From Combretum micranthum (taxonomy: Eukaryota; Streptophyta; Magnoliopsida; Myrtales; Combretaceae): a stretch of DNA of 64,000 bases. The translations under genes and the position numbers were made by a program. The notes under the pieces are model-generated. The model ran no database searches. It was not told the origin of the DNA and saw nothing but the letters and a program-made list of their open reading frames with translations. Within the stretch, counting starts at the first letter, position 1; every line of letters starts with the position of its first letter. Shown in pieces: positions 35,433 through 47,874 of the stretch. Location: assembly GCA_024138025.1 (NCBI GenBank), contig JAMXBD010000363.1, positions 62,001 to 126,000 of the forward strand. Direction: 5' to 3'.

Positions 35433-38400
35433 TTACCTATATTCTTGGCTTGGTTGTGTGTCTTGGTTTGGATGGGGAACAACATCCGATTGCATCTCAA
35501 TGACATTATGAGTGACATGTCCATTATCGACCTACATAGCAGCTTCATCCATCATTTGGTTTAGTTGCACAGAATCTCCTCCTTCACTTCTTTTCCTATT
35601 CTGCATTGGATGGAAAACAATAACATGCTCAAATTTGAACAGCACCAACAATCCATATGGATAAACAATAAAATTAGTTGTACCTTATTCTGGCCTTTTG
35701 TATGGAATCTCTTATTGTGTCCTTTGGATCCACATGTTGTGCATGTCATTTGAGTAGTCCCTTTCCTGGTAATCCTCTTATGCCCTGTCCTTACATTTTC
35801 TACTTCCTCAGGTTCTTTTCTCCTTTTTGTGGGCTTTCTTCGTCTTTTCGTTTAGACTTCTTGTGGAGGTTGGATAGGCAGCAAGTCATCCTGTAGCATT
35901 GGCCACATTTCTTCACCTTCAATGGGATTTATATAGTATTTATATACCTCCATATAAGTCTTAACCTTGTAGCAGTCACTCACATATTGCTCAGGCTGTT
36001 CATTGTTCCTAAGTATGCATGTAATTGCATGAGCACATGGAATACCACTAAGCTCCCACCTCCTACAAGTACAAGTCCTCTCCACCATGTCAACAACATA
36101 AGTATTGCCAAAACCACAGCATGCTACCTTTGGCCCACCAGTGAAGTTTGGATAATATTTTACCGACTCATCCTTTAACTTCAACAACTTTTTAACTATT
36201 TTAGGACAAATGTCTCCCCTCCCCTGTTCAATATACTTTTATATGCATTCTCTTTTTTTTTTCAACCTTCGCATCAACTTTATCCTAATCATCTCAAGCA
36301 TGGTTATAATAGCTCTGCTCCTAGCATCTAATATGTACCTATCAATAGCAGCAGCATTCCAAGTAAAACAAGCAAGACAACATTCAAACCAACATGAACC
36401 AATGATACAATATATGGTCAAAAGTTATCTTACCTATTAAAGCATTCACATAAATTGTTCAATAGCATATCACATTTTGCAAAGTCTGAGAAAAACGCTC
36501 TATACCATGTCTCACGTGGGATGCTACTTAGCCACTCTTTTGCTTCCATATCTTCTTTCTCTACCTTGGCCATCCAAAACTCAAATCTTTGTACATACGT
36601 TGCTCTAGTAGCATTCCAAAATAAGTCTTTGAACTTTTTCCCACCCCACCTATTTTATCATATAATGAATATGATTAATATATGAATGAAAAGAACAAAG
36701 ACAGTGTAAAAATGAACTGAGCAAACCTTTTCCTAAAGTTTGTCCATATGTGCCTAACACAATTTCTATATTCTGAATTAGGATATAGATCCTTAACTGC
36801 TTGCACCAACCCCTGAAAATGAACACATGTACACAATATACATTCATTCATAGAAGTCTATGAGATCAAACTTTATTTAGAAGTGAAGGTAAGTGAAAAG
36901 ATGAAACCTTTTGTTGATCTGACATGAAGCTGATGTGTTGGCCGTTTGTTATGCCAAGATCTTCTCCTAACAACTCTAGGAACCACTTCCAATTTTCTTT
37001 GTTTTCTACTTGAACCACAGCATATGCAATAGGGAATATGCAATCATTTGGATCAATCCCCACAGTACATAATAGTTGTCCACCATACAGGCCTTTCAAG
37101 AAGGCTCCATCTACACTGATAAGAGGCCTATACCCACTCTTGAAGGCCTCTTTTAGTGGACCAAGGCATACATAAACACCCTCGAAAATCCCTAAATCTG
37201 CAGATACTATGACTGTGGTGCCTGTATTCTTCTTCATTAATTCCAAAGCATAACTTCGAAGTTTGGCATACTGAGCTTTCTCATCACCATCCACAATCTT
37301 CATTGCTTTGTTTTTTGATCTCCAAGCCTTCATATGCCCAATGGAGAAGCCAGTGTCTTCCTTAACAGCAGCTATAAACCTAGCAATGCTCCAGGATGGA
37401 TCTACCCTAAATCTCTCTAGATATCTAGTAGCAAGCCACTTAGATGTCACATGGAAGTTTTTGAAGACCTTACCACAAGTGTGTTCAAAGTGAGCTGTCT
37501 TGATTTGAATGGTTGGATCAGCTTTTGACCTCCTACTGGCATAAATTCTGAAAGGACAACCATCAGTGTATCATTTACACACACATCTTCTCTTGTCATT
37601 CACTGGAAAGTACACTTGAAATCTAATTTTAATGGACCAATTTCTACAGGCTTTTTTGAATTGTTCAAATGAACTGAATTGAAGCCCAATAACTAAATTT
37701 GGGTTCATACAGTCTCTATCATCATGAAACTCAAGATAATGTATTTTGTCAGGCCCATCAGTGTCTTCGGCTGAGTGCAAGTCATCTGATAGGGCATAGT
37801 CACTATCATGTTCATCTACCTCATCAACCAACACCTTTGATGATGACCCAACCACGTTATCAGTTGCCTTTGGTCTACCCATGTTATTCTGTCCCTTATC
37901 ATAACCTATGCCTTCCTGCTAATCATCATCTCCATCTGGTATATCATAGTCCGACTCTACAAAGTCCTCCTGACCATCTTCTTTAGCTTCATCAGAGTCT
38001 CCATCACATTGATCACTGTCCCCATCCTTCAATGTCATGTCATGAATTTCATCTTCATTGCCTGATTGACCAGTGTACTCAGCAGGCATCATGTTTTGAT
38101 TGTCTTCCCGTGGAGCATGGGAATGATTGGCATCAACCACACCCACAGTTGGGTTATACTCCTCCATTATTTGGTTGAGAAAATCTCCATACTCCTCAGG
38201 TGAGGTCATGAAAACATTATTTACATCTATATTTGCCACATGTGAACTGTTGCCATCATTGTTAAACAAGATTTCCCTTGCCCTAAAGCAAGGTGTGAGT
38301 ACCCTTGTAGTCTATGATATAGGTTTAGACTTATGACAACCAAACTCCTCATCCATGACATTATTGACACCATGATTCACAGGAGGACTTATTCTTTCTT

Positions 38401-38812
38401 CAGGTTCGACTCCAATTTCTTCTATGATGACATTAGACCTTTTCTTTTTTGGGGTCTGCAATTGTGCATAATCCTCCTCACTTATGTGTCTAACATACAC
38501 ATCTATAACCCTATTTTCATCCACTTCAACACACATACGAAGCACATCGGATTCATTGCCCATTTCTTGAGTGCCATCTTTAAAGTCCTTACCATGTAAT
38601 CTCCTGTAGTACATAACGATGCCATCTACCCCCAGTCTTTGTACCCACTTATCTAAGCATACCATACTCATTGTGTCCCTATGACACCAGTCGAAAACTT
38701 CAACATCCCCATCAATGTAAGACCATTCACCAAAATGCCCATTAAAATGCAATACAACGGAAAAATACCCATCCCCTACTTCTGAAAATAGAGATATGCA
38801 GAGAAGAACCAT
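35433..38812 (-). pseudogene. MuDR-type MULE transposase, inactivated by in-frame stops
   Basis: Starts at ATG 38810-38812 and runs as one frame to 36908, then through plausible GT/AG exons 36812-36727, 36649-36434, 36338-35684 and about 35600-35433. Domains in order: N-terminal MuDR/PB1-like region (YFSVVLHFNGHFGEW), acidic linker, MuDR DNA-binding-type region (VIGLQFSSFEQFKKACRNW), the MULE catalytic domain (YRPLISVDGAFLKGLYGGQL, FPIAYAVVQVENKENWKWF), SWIM zinc finger (CTCRRWELSGIPCAHA) and zinc knuckle (CTTCGSKGHNKRFH, whose last ligand is His instead of Cys). In-frame stops interrupt it at 38312, 37919, 37571, 36239, 35852 and 35532, with no frameshift in the first 635 codons. All six can be derived from CAG, CAA or CGA by one C-to-T change, as expected from methylated DNA decay. 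Confidence 0.9.
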
Positions 38813-39307
38813 TCCTTTACAACCATAAACCCAACTCCAATTTCACATTTAAATATAACAAATACAAACAAAAGTAAAAAAAAAAAAAAAAAAAAAACAG
38901 AAGAAGACATTTATAGAAATAAAAAATTTTAGGCGATAACATCGATATACCCATACTTACTAAAACGAATACTTTGCTATTAAAATATAGACAAAACCCT
39001 AACGCTTTCTAGAACAATGCAACATAAAAGTAGCAGTCTTTACATGTTATATTACCGTATTTAGGTGGACAACCATTGTAATTTCTCATAACTGGGACCA
39101 CCACTATCTCCTTCCACTCTATCAAAATCCAACGGCTATACAGCAATGTGTGATAGTACAGAGGAGAAAGCAAGGTTTTTCATACAGTGATCTTATGGTA
39201 AAAAGGTAAAAACATGGAGGTAGAGACAAGATGAAGAATCGGGAACTTAAAAGAGAGAAGATGTTAGAGAAATTTTACTAGAAATTGAGCGTGTACAAAC
39301 AACGATA

Positions 39308-39542
39308 TTGTTAAAATATATGAGAGAGAAAGACAAGTAATCTTAGTAGGAGAGAGAAAGGCACACGTAGGATAGATAAATCTGACACATCATAAATTCG
39401 TCGGACAAATGGCCGGTATCAGGCCAAAATTACTTTTGCTGATAGTGAGGAAAAGTTTAGGTATTTTTCTGTGAAAAAATTTTGTTTAGGTACATTTTTG
39501 TTATATTTTAAAAGTTCAGGTACCATGGGTGAAACTAACCTT
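39308..39542 (-). repeat. MULE right terminal inverted repeat
   Basis: Ends CCATGGGTGAAACTAACC plus TT next to the TSD. Near-identical inverse of the left end. The transposase gene's presumed promoter lies in or near this TIR. Confidence 0.93.
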
Positions 39543-39551
39543 AAATATCTA

Positions 39552-40320
39552 TAATAATTACATGTATAGATTTTTAACACTGAGAGATAATAAAATCTAT
39601 AAGTTATTAATACATATTATATATGTTATATAAAGATTATGCATATATTATATAAACATCTTTTTTGAAAAAGAGATTGATTACAGAATATTTATAAAAT
39701 GGGTAAATTTTATATTAGACATATATGTAACTTATAGAGTGCACATAAAGTATGGATTATATATAACTTATATCACTTAAATATATATAACATATATGTA
39801 TGTGACATAACATACATATAACATATATTTATAGTGTATATGATTATATATATACTTATCTATACATATATAAGATCTATATGTTATGAATGTATAATTT
39901 GTTTGCTATATACGTGTGTTATAATTCATTTGTTATATGAAATGAATATAGTATATTTGTTATAAAATAAAGATCATATATAACATAATATATGAATATG
40001 TATATTGATATATAGATAATAATATTAATTAAAATATATATCTTATATGTAACATTTATATTTTGCAAATATTATATAAATAAATATATAACTTTCAAAG
40101 AATATATAATCTATAAACTATGTATTACATACCCTATATATATATCATAATCTATATATATATATGTATATAACATGGCATATATAATAGATATTTATAA
40201 TATATATTTGTCTATGTATGTAACATAATTTTATTTATATAAAATCTACAAGTTATAAAACTATAATATATATGTGTGTGTGTGTGTGTGTGTGTTATAA
40301 TACATTTGTTACAGAAATTG
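39552..40320. repeat. TA-rich low-complexity tract with GT microsatellite
   Basis: Dominated by ATATAT/ACATAT text. It includes a TG dinucleotide run at about 40273-40295. It is the continuation of the tract at 33740-34038 split by the MULE. No gene. Confidence 0.9.
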
Positions 40321-40629
40321 AATATGTTATATGTGGTCTAACCAAAATAGAGTATATAATTAGGTCTACCTAGGATAAAACTATTTCAATACATCAACTT
40401 TCCAAGATAATACAAAAATGTTTAAGTTCTAGTAGAATCTATATATTTTATATGTCTTATCAATTAATAAACGGATCGATACAAGACACGTTATAAATGA
40501 GCCGGATCAAAGGTTTAGGTTTTCATATATAATCAATAAACGAATTGGGTTAAGGGTTGAGGTCTTTTAAATAAGAACTCATTTAGATATGGATATGAGA
40601 CATAACAACACAAATTGTCAACGCTACTA

Positions 40630-41200
40630 ATTATATAATTTTTATATTTTGGACACTTACATTTTCAACAAAACAGGTAATCCATAAGGGAAATAAGTAT
40701 GAAATGTTCCTTTTATATATGAAATTTCCCTTCAAACTCGTTTTTAAAAAATAATAATATATCCAAAATAATCCTGCTACTGATTAGACCTAGTAGTGGA
40801 ATTGCCAACTTTTATTAATGATCTGGATTTTATGATTTACATCTATCCCTAATCATACTTTAAGCTATTTATCACCTTAATTTTAATTAAATTTATTTTA
40901 AATGTTAATTATAGCCTTATCAAAGATTTCAAATTACATATGTGATGTTCCCCATCATTTATAATTAATTAATTAGATTTTTTCCTTAAAGAATGGTTTT
41001 TCTCTAGTTTCTCCTAGTTATTTTATTGTGATAGTGCAGAGTATAGATGTGCTAACGATATCAGCAGTTATCATTATTTCTTCCTTGCAATGAAATTATC
41101 CATCAATGGGGAAAATAAAATAAATAAGTGGACGTTAAAATTTTTACTTATGCCGCATATTGTCTCTAAAATGAGATCCTTTAATTTTCCCTGTTAACGT
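40630..41200. repeat. Segment duplicated at 26260-26760
   Basis: The second copy of the pre-exon flank described at 26260, leading into pectinesterase relic 3. It differs by many substitutions and small indels, so the duplication is old. Confidence 0.75.
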
Positions 41201-41265
41201 AACATTTTTCAATGATCCTAATGTGGATTTTTATATATGATGGGCAGATATTATGGTATTTACAG

Positions 41266-41365
41266 GACTTTATTTCTTGGAGTGTACAACAACTGGACCA
41301 TAATGGGCCCGTGAAATGAACTATGACTTGGCCCTTGCTCGGAGGGCATTGAAATGCAGCTTACA
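41266..41365 (+). pseudogene. Relic 3 of pectinesterase exon 5, with intron acceptor retained
   Basis: An intron-like TTTACAG precedes GACTTTATTTCTTGGAGTG, matching the intact exon start (ACAGGACAGCATTTTTTGGAGTG). ATAATGGGCCCGTGAAATG, ATGACTTGGCCC and GGAGGGCATTG follow. The coding frame is broken and the region for the Gly/Ala-rich turn is missing. Retention of the splice acceptor and flank shows a genomic duplication rather than retroposition. The 3' UTR-like flank continues to about 42180. Confidence 0.85.
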
Positions 41366-42183
41366 GGGAAACTCGTCCATTTCAATTGTTTTTTTGTTTT
41401 TTTGTTTTTTTCTTTTCCTTTTTGGTAAGTAATTATTTCATCAGGAAGAATTTTCATTTGTTGGTTCCATTCATTCCTTATTTTCAACAAAATTCTAACT
41501 TACGCAGTGAAAAATTCATTCCTTATTTTTCAAGCCTTTTTTTTTTCCTTTTTCTCTGAATTTTATGTTTTAAAGTATTTAATTGTGCTTTTAAATTATA
41601 TATTTACTAATATTATTTATTACATTAATTATTATAAATCCGACCAGAAACTAACACTTCTAAAGTTTTTTTTTTTTCCTTTTACGTGGCTTTTTGTTCA
41701 ATTATAGTTCATCAGGAAGTTTTACGGTCCTATTATTAAAATGGTCCATCAAATCAATTAACCAGTAAAATATATATATGAATTGATATATTAATTATTT
41801 TAATAATATAATCATAATTGAATATAAATATAAATAGTTAAATTATTATAAATAAGGCTTACCGCATTGGAAAATATGATAAAACGATAAAAATTTTCTT
41901 AGTCCATCATATTGCATAGAATATTAAATTTTATTACATTACTTGAAAGATGAAATAGCTTGTTTACGAACCCAAATTGGGTACAGAAATTTTCCTTCAA
42001 AGTACTTTGGCAAGCGGGTGCCACGTACCACCTGGCCCAAAGGTATTCTAATATATTTTTCATACTTAGCAATATGTTAAGGGGACAATTTTACAATCGT
42101 CCTATCGCATATTAGAACATACAAATTCCATTCATTGTTTTAAGAATAAATTTTTCATTTCTTAGCGTTAATAAGTTGTTACG

Positions 42184-42316
42184 CTGCAAATGCCCTTGTG
42201 ATCAAGTAATATTTCTCCTTATTTTGTGATTAAGAAATATTTTTCTTGATTTCTCATTTGATAGTTTCATATTCGAGTCCTTTCTTCCTCGTTGTATTTA
42301 TTTTAAAAAAAAATTG
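42184..42316 (+). mobile_element. SINE-like insertion (tentative)
   Basis: Lies between two TTGTTA words (42176 and 42316 regions) within the flank of pectinesterase relic 3. It has a B-box-like ATTCGAGTCC and an A-rich end, but the A-box is not convincing. Listed as tentative. Confidence 0.35.
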
Positions 42317-42921
42317 TTATCCTATTTCCGTAATTCTAAGGTCTATTTGGATGATCTATCTTTTTTCATTCGTGTTTGTATCTTTTTCAAAATAATATAT
42401 ATAAATATATCCTAGTTACATTTATATTTTATCCATATTTAATCTTTTAATTAGAACTGTAACTTTTTTTATCTATATCTAATTTTTTATAAATAATTTG
42501 TTAGAAAAAAATTTAAAAAAAAGTTTTGTATCTGTAATCTGCCAACAAACAAATAAACTAATTAAAAGTGAATGGTAATAAACAGACAACCTTTCTACAT
42601 CCAAAATGAATATTTTCTTTTTTATTTTTTTAATATGCTAAATTTAGCCTGTTTAACAAGTAAATAATTAACAAGATAGGATAGGATCCAAATTAGTTAC
42701 CAAAATAGCCTATCAAAATTACATCTTGAAAATTTTTCTATTAATAGATATTTTTATATATGAAAATTTTATGCAAGTTTACACAGTCAGTTTGGTAACA
42801 TATTTCACTCATAGACATTTACCGTAATTAACTTAAAAACTTGGAATCAAAGTCACGTTTACCATTATTTATAAAAATATTAATTATACAAATACAATTA
42901 CAAAAATACCAACATTATATC

Positions 42922-43851
42922 TAAGGTTGGGCAAAAAAACTGGTCGAACCAAACCAATCCATAACTGAACCAAATCGTAATTTGGTTTAGAAAATTTTCA
43001 ATCTGAACCAATCCATAAATTTATAATTTGTTTAAAAGTGTAAACCTAACAAATCCATAAAACTAAATCCTTTACAGATAAATATAAAAATATTTTACTT
43101 GTAATTATAAATTTTTTGTAATGATTTATTAAAGGTCATATATGTTCTTATAATTTTATCATGATATTTATTATATGATGAATATTGGTTAATAATAACT
43201 TGATCCTTTTTTTTTTAAATTGTTTTTTGGGTTCAAGAGATATTCATTCATTGGAAACGTAACGTTGTTTTTCATTAATCGTTTGAACTCAATGAAGTAG
43301 TGTTTTTGTTATTTAGTTATATATCTTATTATGTATTAATTTTTCATTATATATTTTGTTAGTAGATCACTTTTATACATACATGACTTTATTGATAGAT
43401 TTTTTTTTTTTTTAGTCAAATTTGTTAGTAGATAGTTGACTGAATTATTTTCTAGAAGACTATAGATTATATTTTACTATGTATTAGTTAGTAAGTGTAC
43501 TGTATTAGTGACTAAATAATTTTATGGATGGATTATGGATAAAAATGTGGTGAATTTATAAAATATTATGTTCAGATTTACAATATGAACTTTATAGTGT
43601 GACTTTAATATTTGAATATCCGTACAAATGTAAAATATTATAACTAAGTTTTTTTTTTAATCAGAATTTTGATTTAATCCATAATCCGAGCCGAGCTAAA
43701 CTGTTATTTAACAGTTTGGAAATTTTCTAATCAGAATCAAATTGTTTTTAATGGTTTGGTTTATGAAGGAAAAAAAACTAAACCGCAAATTATGGTTTGG
43801 TTTAGTTGAATTTAGTAAAAATAGGACCAAACCGATCTGTGCTTATCTCTA
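42922..43851. mobile_element. hAT-type MITE
   Basis: Imperfect terminal inverted repeats (TAAGGTTGGGCA at the left; the right end reads TGCTTATCTCTA) with sub-terminal repeats of AACCAAACC / GGTTTGGTT. Flanking 8-mers ATTATATC and ACTATATA match 6/8, acceptable for an old hAT TSD. No transposase. Confidence 0.7.
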
Positions 43852-44359
43852 ACTATATATATAGGAAATGTAATACTACATTTTACATTAATATCATATG
43901 TAGTAAAAGCGATATAGGGCCATTTCTATATCACATAAATGAAATGCAATACATAATATTACAATGAAAATTATGTATTTTAAAGTGCAAAATATCATAA
44001 AGTATAATTAGATTAGAATTGCATTTCATACATGTGGCACATTATAAAATTCAATAGCACATTTCTTACTTGCAATATTGTCTTGGTATTTACGTAATTG
44101 ATTTTATCTAATTGATATATATATGTAATTTTTAAAAAGATGGGTAACAGAAAATTATTTACAAACCTAAGACTATTTCAAAAATTATTTTAAAAGAAAA
44201 GCCTAAACAGTAAATTAAGAAAAAATATGACTTCGTATATATAATTATTCTGCATGTTACAAAGGAAATTAAAGACATTTTCATCTTTTGCTAACTCCAT
44301 GTGCAGCGAGAAGTGAGGAAACGGACATGCTTTATTCTGGCAGAAAACAAAACTAATTC

Positions 44360-47085
44360 TGAAATAACCTAATTTATTTAATGATTTAATTTTCATGTAA
44401 ATATAATATTAGTTCTAATATTAAGTTTGAAGTAAATTTGATATATGAAAATGAATGTGTAGAAATAGTTTTGATATACAATGTGTAAATTCTTGTTAGT
44501 ATAAAAGTATGTTAGTAGCTTGTTATGAATTAATATTATGTTTATTAATGTAAATTATTGATGTATGTGTATATGTGTGATGAGATTAATGCTATTGTTT
44601 TATGTATAGTATAATTAATGTTTATGTCTTTTATGAATTAATATATATGTGTTTGTGTTGTGTTTAAAATTATCAAAATAACTTTTAAAATATCTAAATA
44701 AGTGGTAGCAGAATTTTACAATAAATGAAGCCCATTTTCAAGCTCAAATTAAGTCTAAATTAGTCCTAAATTAAGACAAATTAAGCCTAACCCATATGTA
44801 CCCCAAAAGTTAAAGTTAAGATAAATATGAGCCCATAATTTAATCAAATAGAGTCTCTTTTGGCAGCCAACAAAATCCACCCGAATTTTTACTTTTCTTT
44901 ACTTTCTTTTGTTCGTCTTTCTTCAAACCATAAGCTTCAAACCTTAGCAAGAACAAGCTCTTGGATTCAACAATTTTCTCCAAGCCAAAGCTTCTTCATG
45001 TAAGTTAATGCAAGTTATACAATCTTTGTTTGTTCTTTCTTGTGATATAGATATAGAATCCATATTAGAATGAGTTTTAATGTCATATGAGTTTGAATGA
45101 TTTTATGTACTAATAAATGTTGGATTGTGTTTTGTTATTATATGAACTTGTTATATGTGTTATGGAAGTAGTGAGAAGTGTTGGTGAGGATTGAAATTGA
45201 TTTTGAGTAGTTAAGTTTAAAGTGAAGAGTAGGAGAGGGTTTGATATAAATGAAGTAGTTTGATGTGTTGAAATGATGTTCAAAATTGCTAGGAATGGAT
45301 AATGTGGATAGAAGATAGTATATGAAGCTAAATATGCGTTTAAAGAAGGCTTAAAAGTGCCTTATGTTACAAATTTTCAAAGTGCAAAACAGGGGAAACA
45401 AAAGCTTTTTGAATAGGTCTGGTACTTTAACGCCGCCGACGTAGAGGCTGTGCTAAATGTGATTAGAAATGATTTTCCTAACGCTGCTTGTAACGACGCC
45501 GGCTTTTGTGAAAAAATTGGCCAGCGTTTATTTTTCAAATCTTACGCCGGCCACTAGGGCTTCAACACCATCGGTCTTTAATCGATGTTAAATGTGAACA
45601 AAACTAATTTTCTTAACGCCAAGCTTAATGCTTCCGGCATTCAGCTCCAATTTGCCGGTGTAAGTTGCCCGCGTATCCTCTGAGTTTTTACAATTTCAAC
45701 CTTCTTCAATTGTCCTTCTTTGCTTCATATATAGTCTTCTAATGAATCTATAAGTTATAAACATGTTTTACGTATGAATTAAATGTTAAAGCTATATGTT
45801 AAGTTCATTGAATCTTCTTGTATAGTTAACTTAGAATTGTGTGTTGTATATATATTCTACGTTCGATTATTGATTTGTTTTGATATTCCTTATTTCAGTT
45901 AAAGGTTCTTCAGTTGATTCCCCTCTGAGTGAATGTAGTAATACACTATTGGGTACAGGTATGCAATAACTTGCTTGTTTTATGCTAGGAATAGGCATTA
46001 TTAAATTTGACTTAATTCAATTCGACTTAATACTTTGATGAATTGGATGTCTATTACGCTGTTTAATCTGGTTCAAGGAGCAGCGAACATGTTATGATGC
46101 AATGATATGTTAGTTAGGCGCTTTAACCTAAGTCATGATGCAATGACTTTACAATGATGCAATGGTACGTTATGATGCAATAGCGATTCGTTTATGGTTT
46201 AGCGGATAGCTGATGGGGATAATAGTATTCGAGTAACGTTTGCTTAAACTTAAGGGGAAATGCCATGGTTTAATTCAAAGTTTATGAGAACTTGTGAACT
46301 AGATTCATGTTGTGGACCGAGTTTAAGTAGAGTCGGGCAACGGCTTTGGAGCCTTAAGTGAAGCTATTTCTTTATGGAATAGATATAGGAGATATAAATA
46401 TTCGAACTGCTTATATCAACCCCCTGAGCAGCTGTTGTTACTCAAGACCCCTAAATTCTCAGAGCATGATTCTGGGGTTTGAATACCCTAGTGTTATTTT
46501 GCTAAAAGAAAACTTAACAAGATAATGACTTGATTGTTGATGCATTTCATTCGAATTAAGTTTTCTTGACAATTCGTTTTTGTATTTGTTTTTGCGTACT
46601 GGGCTTTTGGCTCACTTTTGCTGCATTGCAGGTATTGAAGATGAATTGTATGATGATCTGAGATATGAGTCAGATTTTGAAAGGTTCATGGAAGAGTGGG
46701 ACGAGTAGTACTCGAATGCTCTTGGTTTTTTGGAGAAGCTTTTGTTTAAAGCATATTTCTCTATATATGGAGCTTGTTAAATAAGCCTAAGTTGTAAAAA
46801 ACTTAAAGATCTCTTTAGTCTATCTTTTGTATCATAAACAACTTGTAATTTTGTAGTGTCTTATATTGACACTAATCTTTTTACATATAATATATATATG
46901 TATGGATTGATTTTATTAGCAATATTCTTTTGTTTAAAAATTATTTATAAAGTGTTGGTAGAATTAATCAAACAATTCTCATACACTGTTAGTTTTAGGA
47001 CAACCTTATATATAATGTGAAAATGTTATATGTAGTTGAGACTCGGTACACTAAATCTCGGGATTTAGCGGGACAGGTCCTTACA
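44360..47085 (+). mobile_element. Long solo LTR C
   Basis: Starts TGAAATAACCTAATT and ends CGGGACAGGTCCTTACA, with a perfect 5-bp TSD AATTC (44355-44359 and 47086-47090). 2726 bp without gag-pol coding. It shares the block GAGATATA..ATTCGAACTGCTTATATC near 46390 with LTRs A and B. It splits the zinc-finger 3' flank, which is continuous in the copy at 27590-28010. Confidence 0.88.
45425..45670. repeat. GC-rich motif cluster in LTR C
   Basis: Recurrent ACGCCG, GCCGGC and GCCGGTG words (for example ACGCCGCCGACG, GACGCCGGC, TACGCCGGCC, TTGCCGGTG) stand out from an otherwise AT-rich LTR. Similar words fill 56340-56540 and 57630-58190. Confidence 0.65.
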
Positions 47086-47090
47086 AATTC

Positions 47091-47874
47091 ACAACCTTAA
47101 ATACTACATGCGCATCATCAGGCTCTAGATGAATCATTTAAAGTTGCTAATCTGTTACACTTCCTGAAATAATTACTCGTAACCAAAACCACACTGTGAA
47201 CTTCGTTCTTGATTTTGCAGTAGGACAGTATGGAAACCAGATCTTGGTAGTGCCACAGTTTTGCATCAATTCGTTAAACCAAACACATCTGACATGTAAC
47301 AACCACAACGTTAGAAAAATTGCCGCCATCACAATGTTACATTATTTACATACAAAACAACTGCATGAAATGAAACCAGAAGAGACACATAATCTTGTAC
47401 ATCCTTGAAAATAAAAAATTTCCTCATAATATCATGCAATAGGGAACTTTGCAGAGTCAAAAGCATTACTGAAGCAGCTGAGGAATAGAATAGATGGAAA
47501 GATACAGAGCAAGAACATCATAACGCGCTGAGTTGGCTACCAACTGGCACTGCAACACACAATCATAGATCTAATCATATTGTTAACCGACGATTTAATT
47601 CAAAAGCATGTCAAGAGACATGCTGGCCCCAGCCTGCCACTTCCCTGAATGTTAGCATCTCTACAGAAAAATATCATCCTGAAAAATGAAGTCGGTCACT
47701 TCACCAGAGATCATTTCCGCTACAAATTAATGCCAACATGTGAGAAAAGCCTAATACTGTCTGTCTAACATGACACCTCTAAAACATGACTGTACAGCCG
47801 ACTTAGTAGGTTTTTTGTTCAACCGTGATGATTACGGCTGACTTTCTGGTACCACCGGCACATTATTTTGCTCT
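47091..47874 (-). other. 3' flank/UTR of the zinc-finger gene
   Basis: Downstream sequence of the minus-strand gene. The first 300 bp are the segment duplicated at 27720-28010. No separate ORF is supported; the short open stretches here are chance frames. Confidence 0.6.

Larger units (their letters stand above)
34048..39542. mobile_element. Complete Mutator-like element (MULE) with passenger gene
   Basis: A 9-bp target-site duplication AAATATCTA (34039-34047 and 39543-39551) flanks a 5.5-kb element with long terminal inverted repeats (34048-34283 and 39308-39542). It carries a MuDR-type transposase gene on the minus strand (decayed) and an open GRF zinc-finger gene on the plus strand near the left end, arranged convergently. 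TSD length, long TIRs and transposase type all agree with a MULE. Confidence 0.95.
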
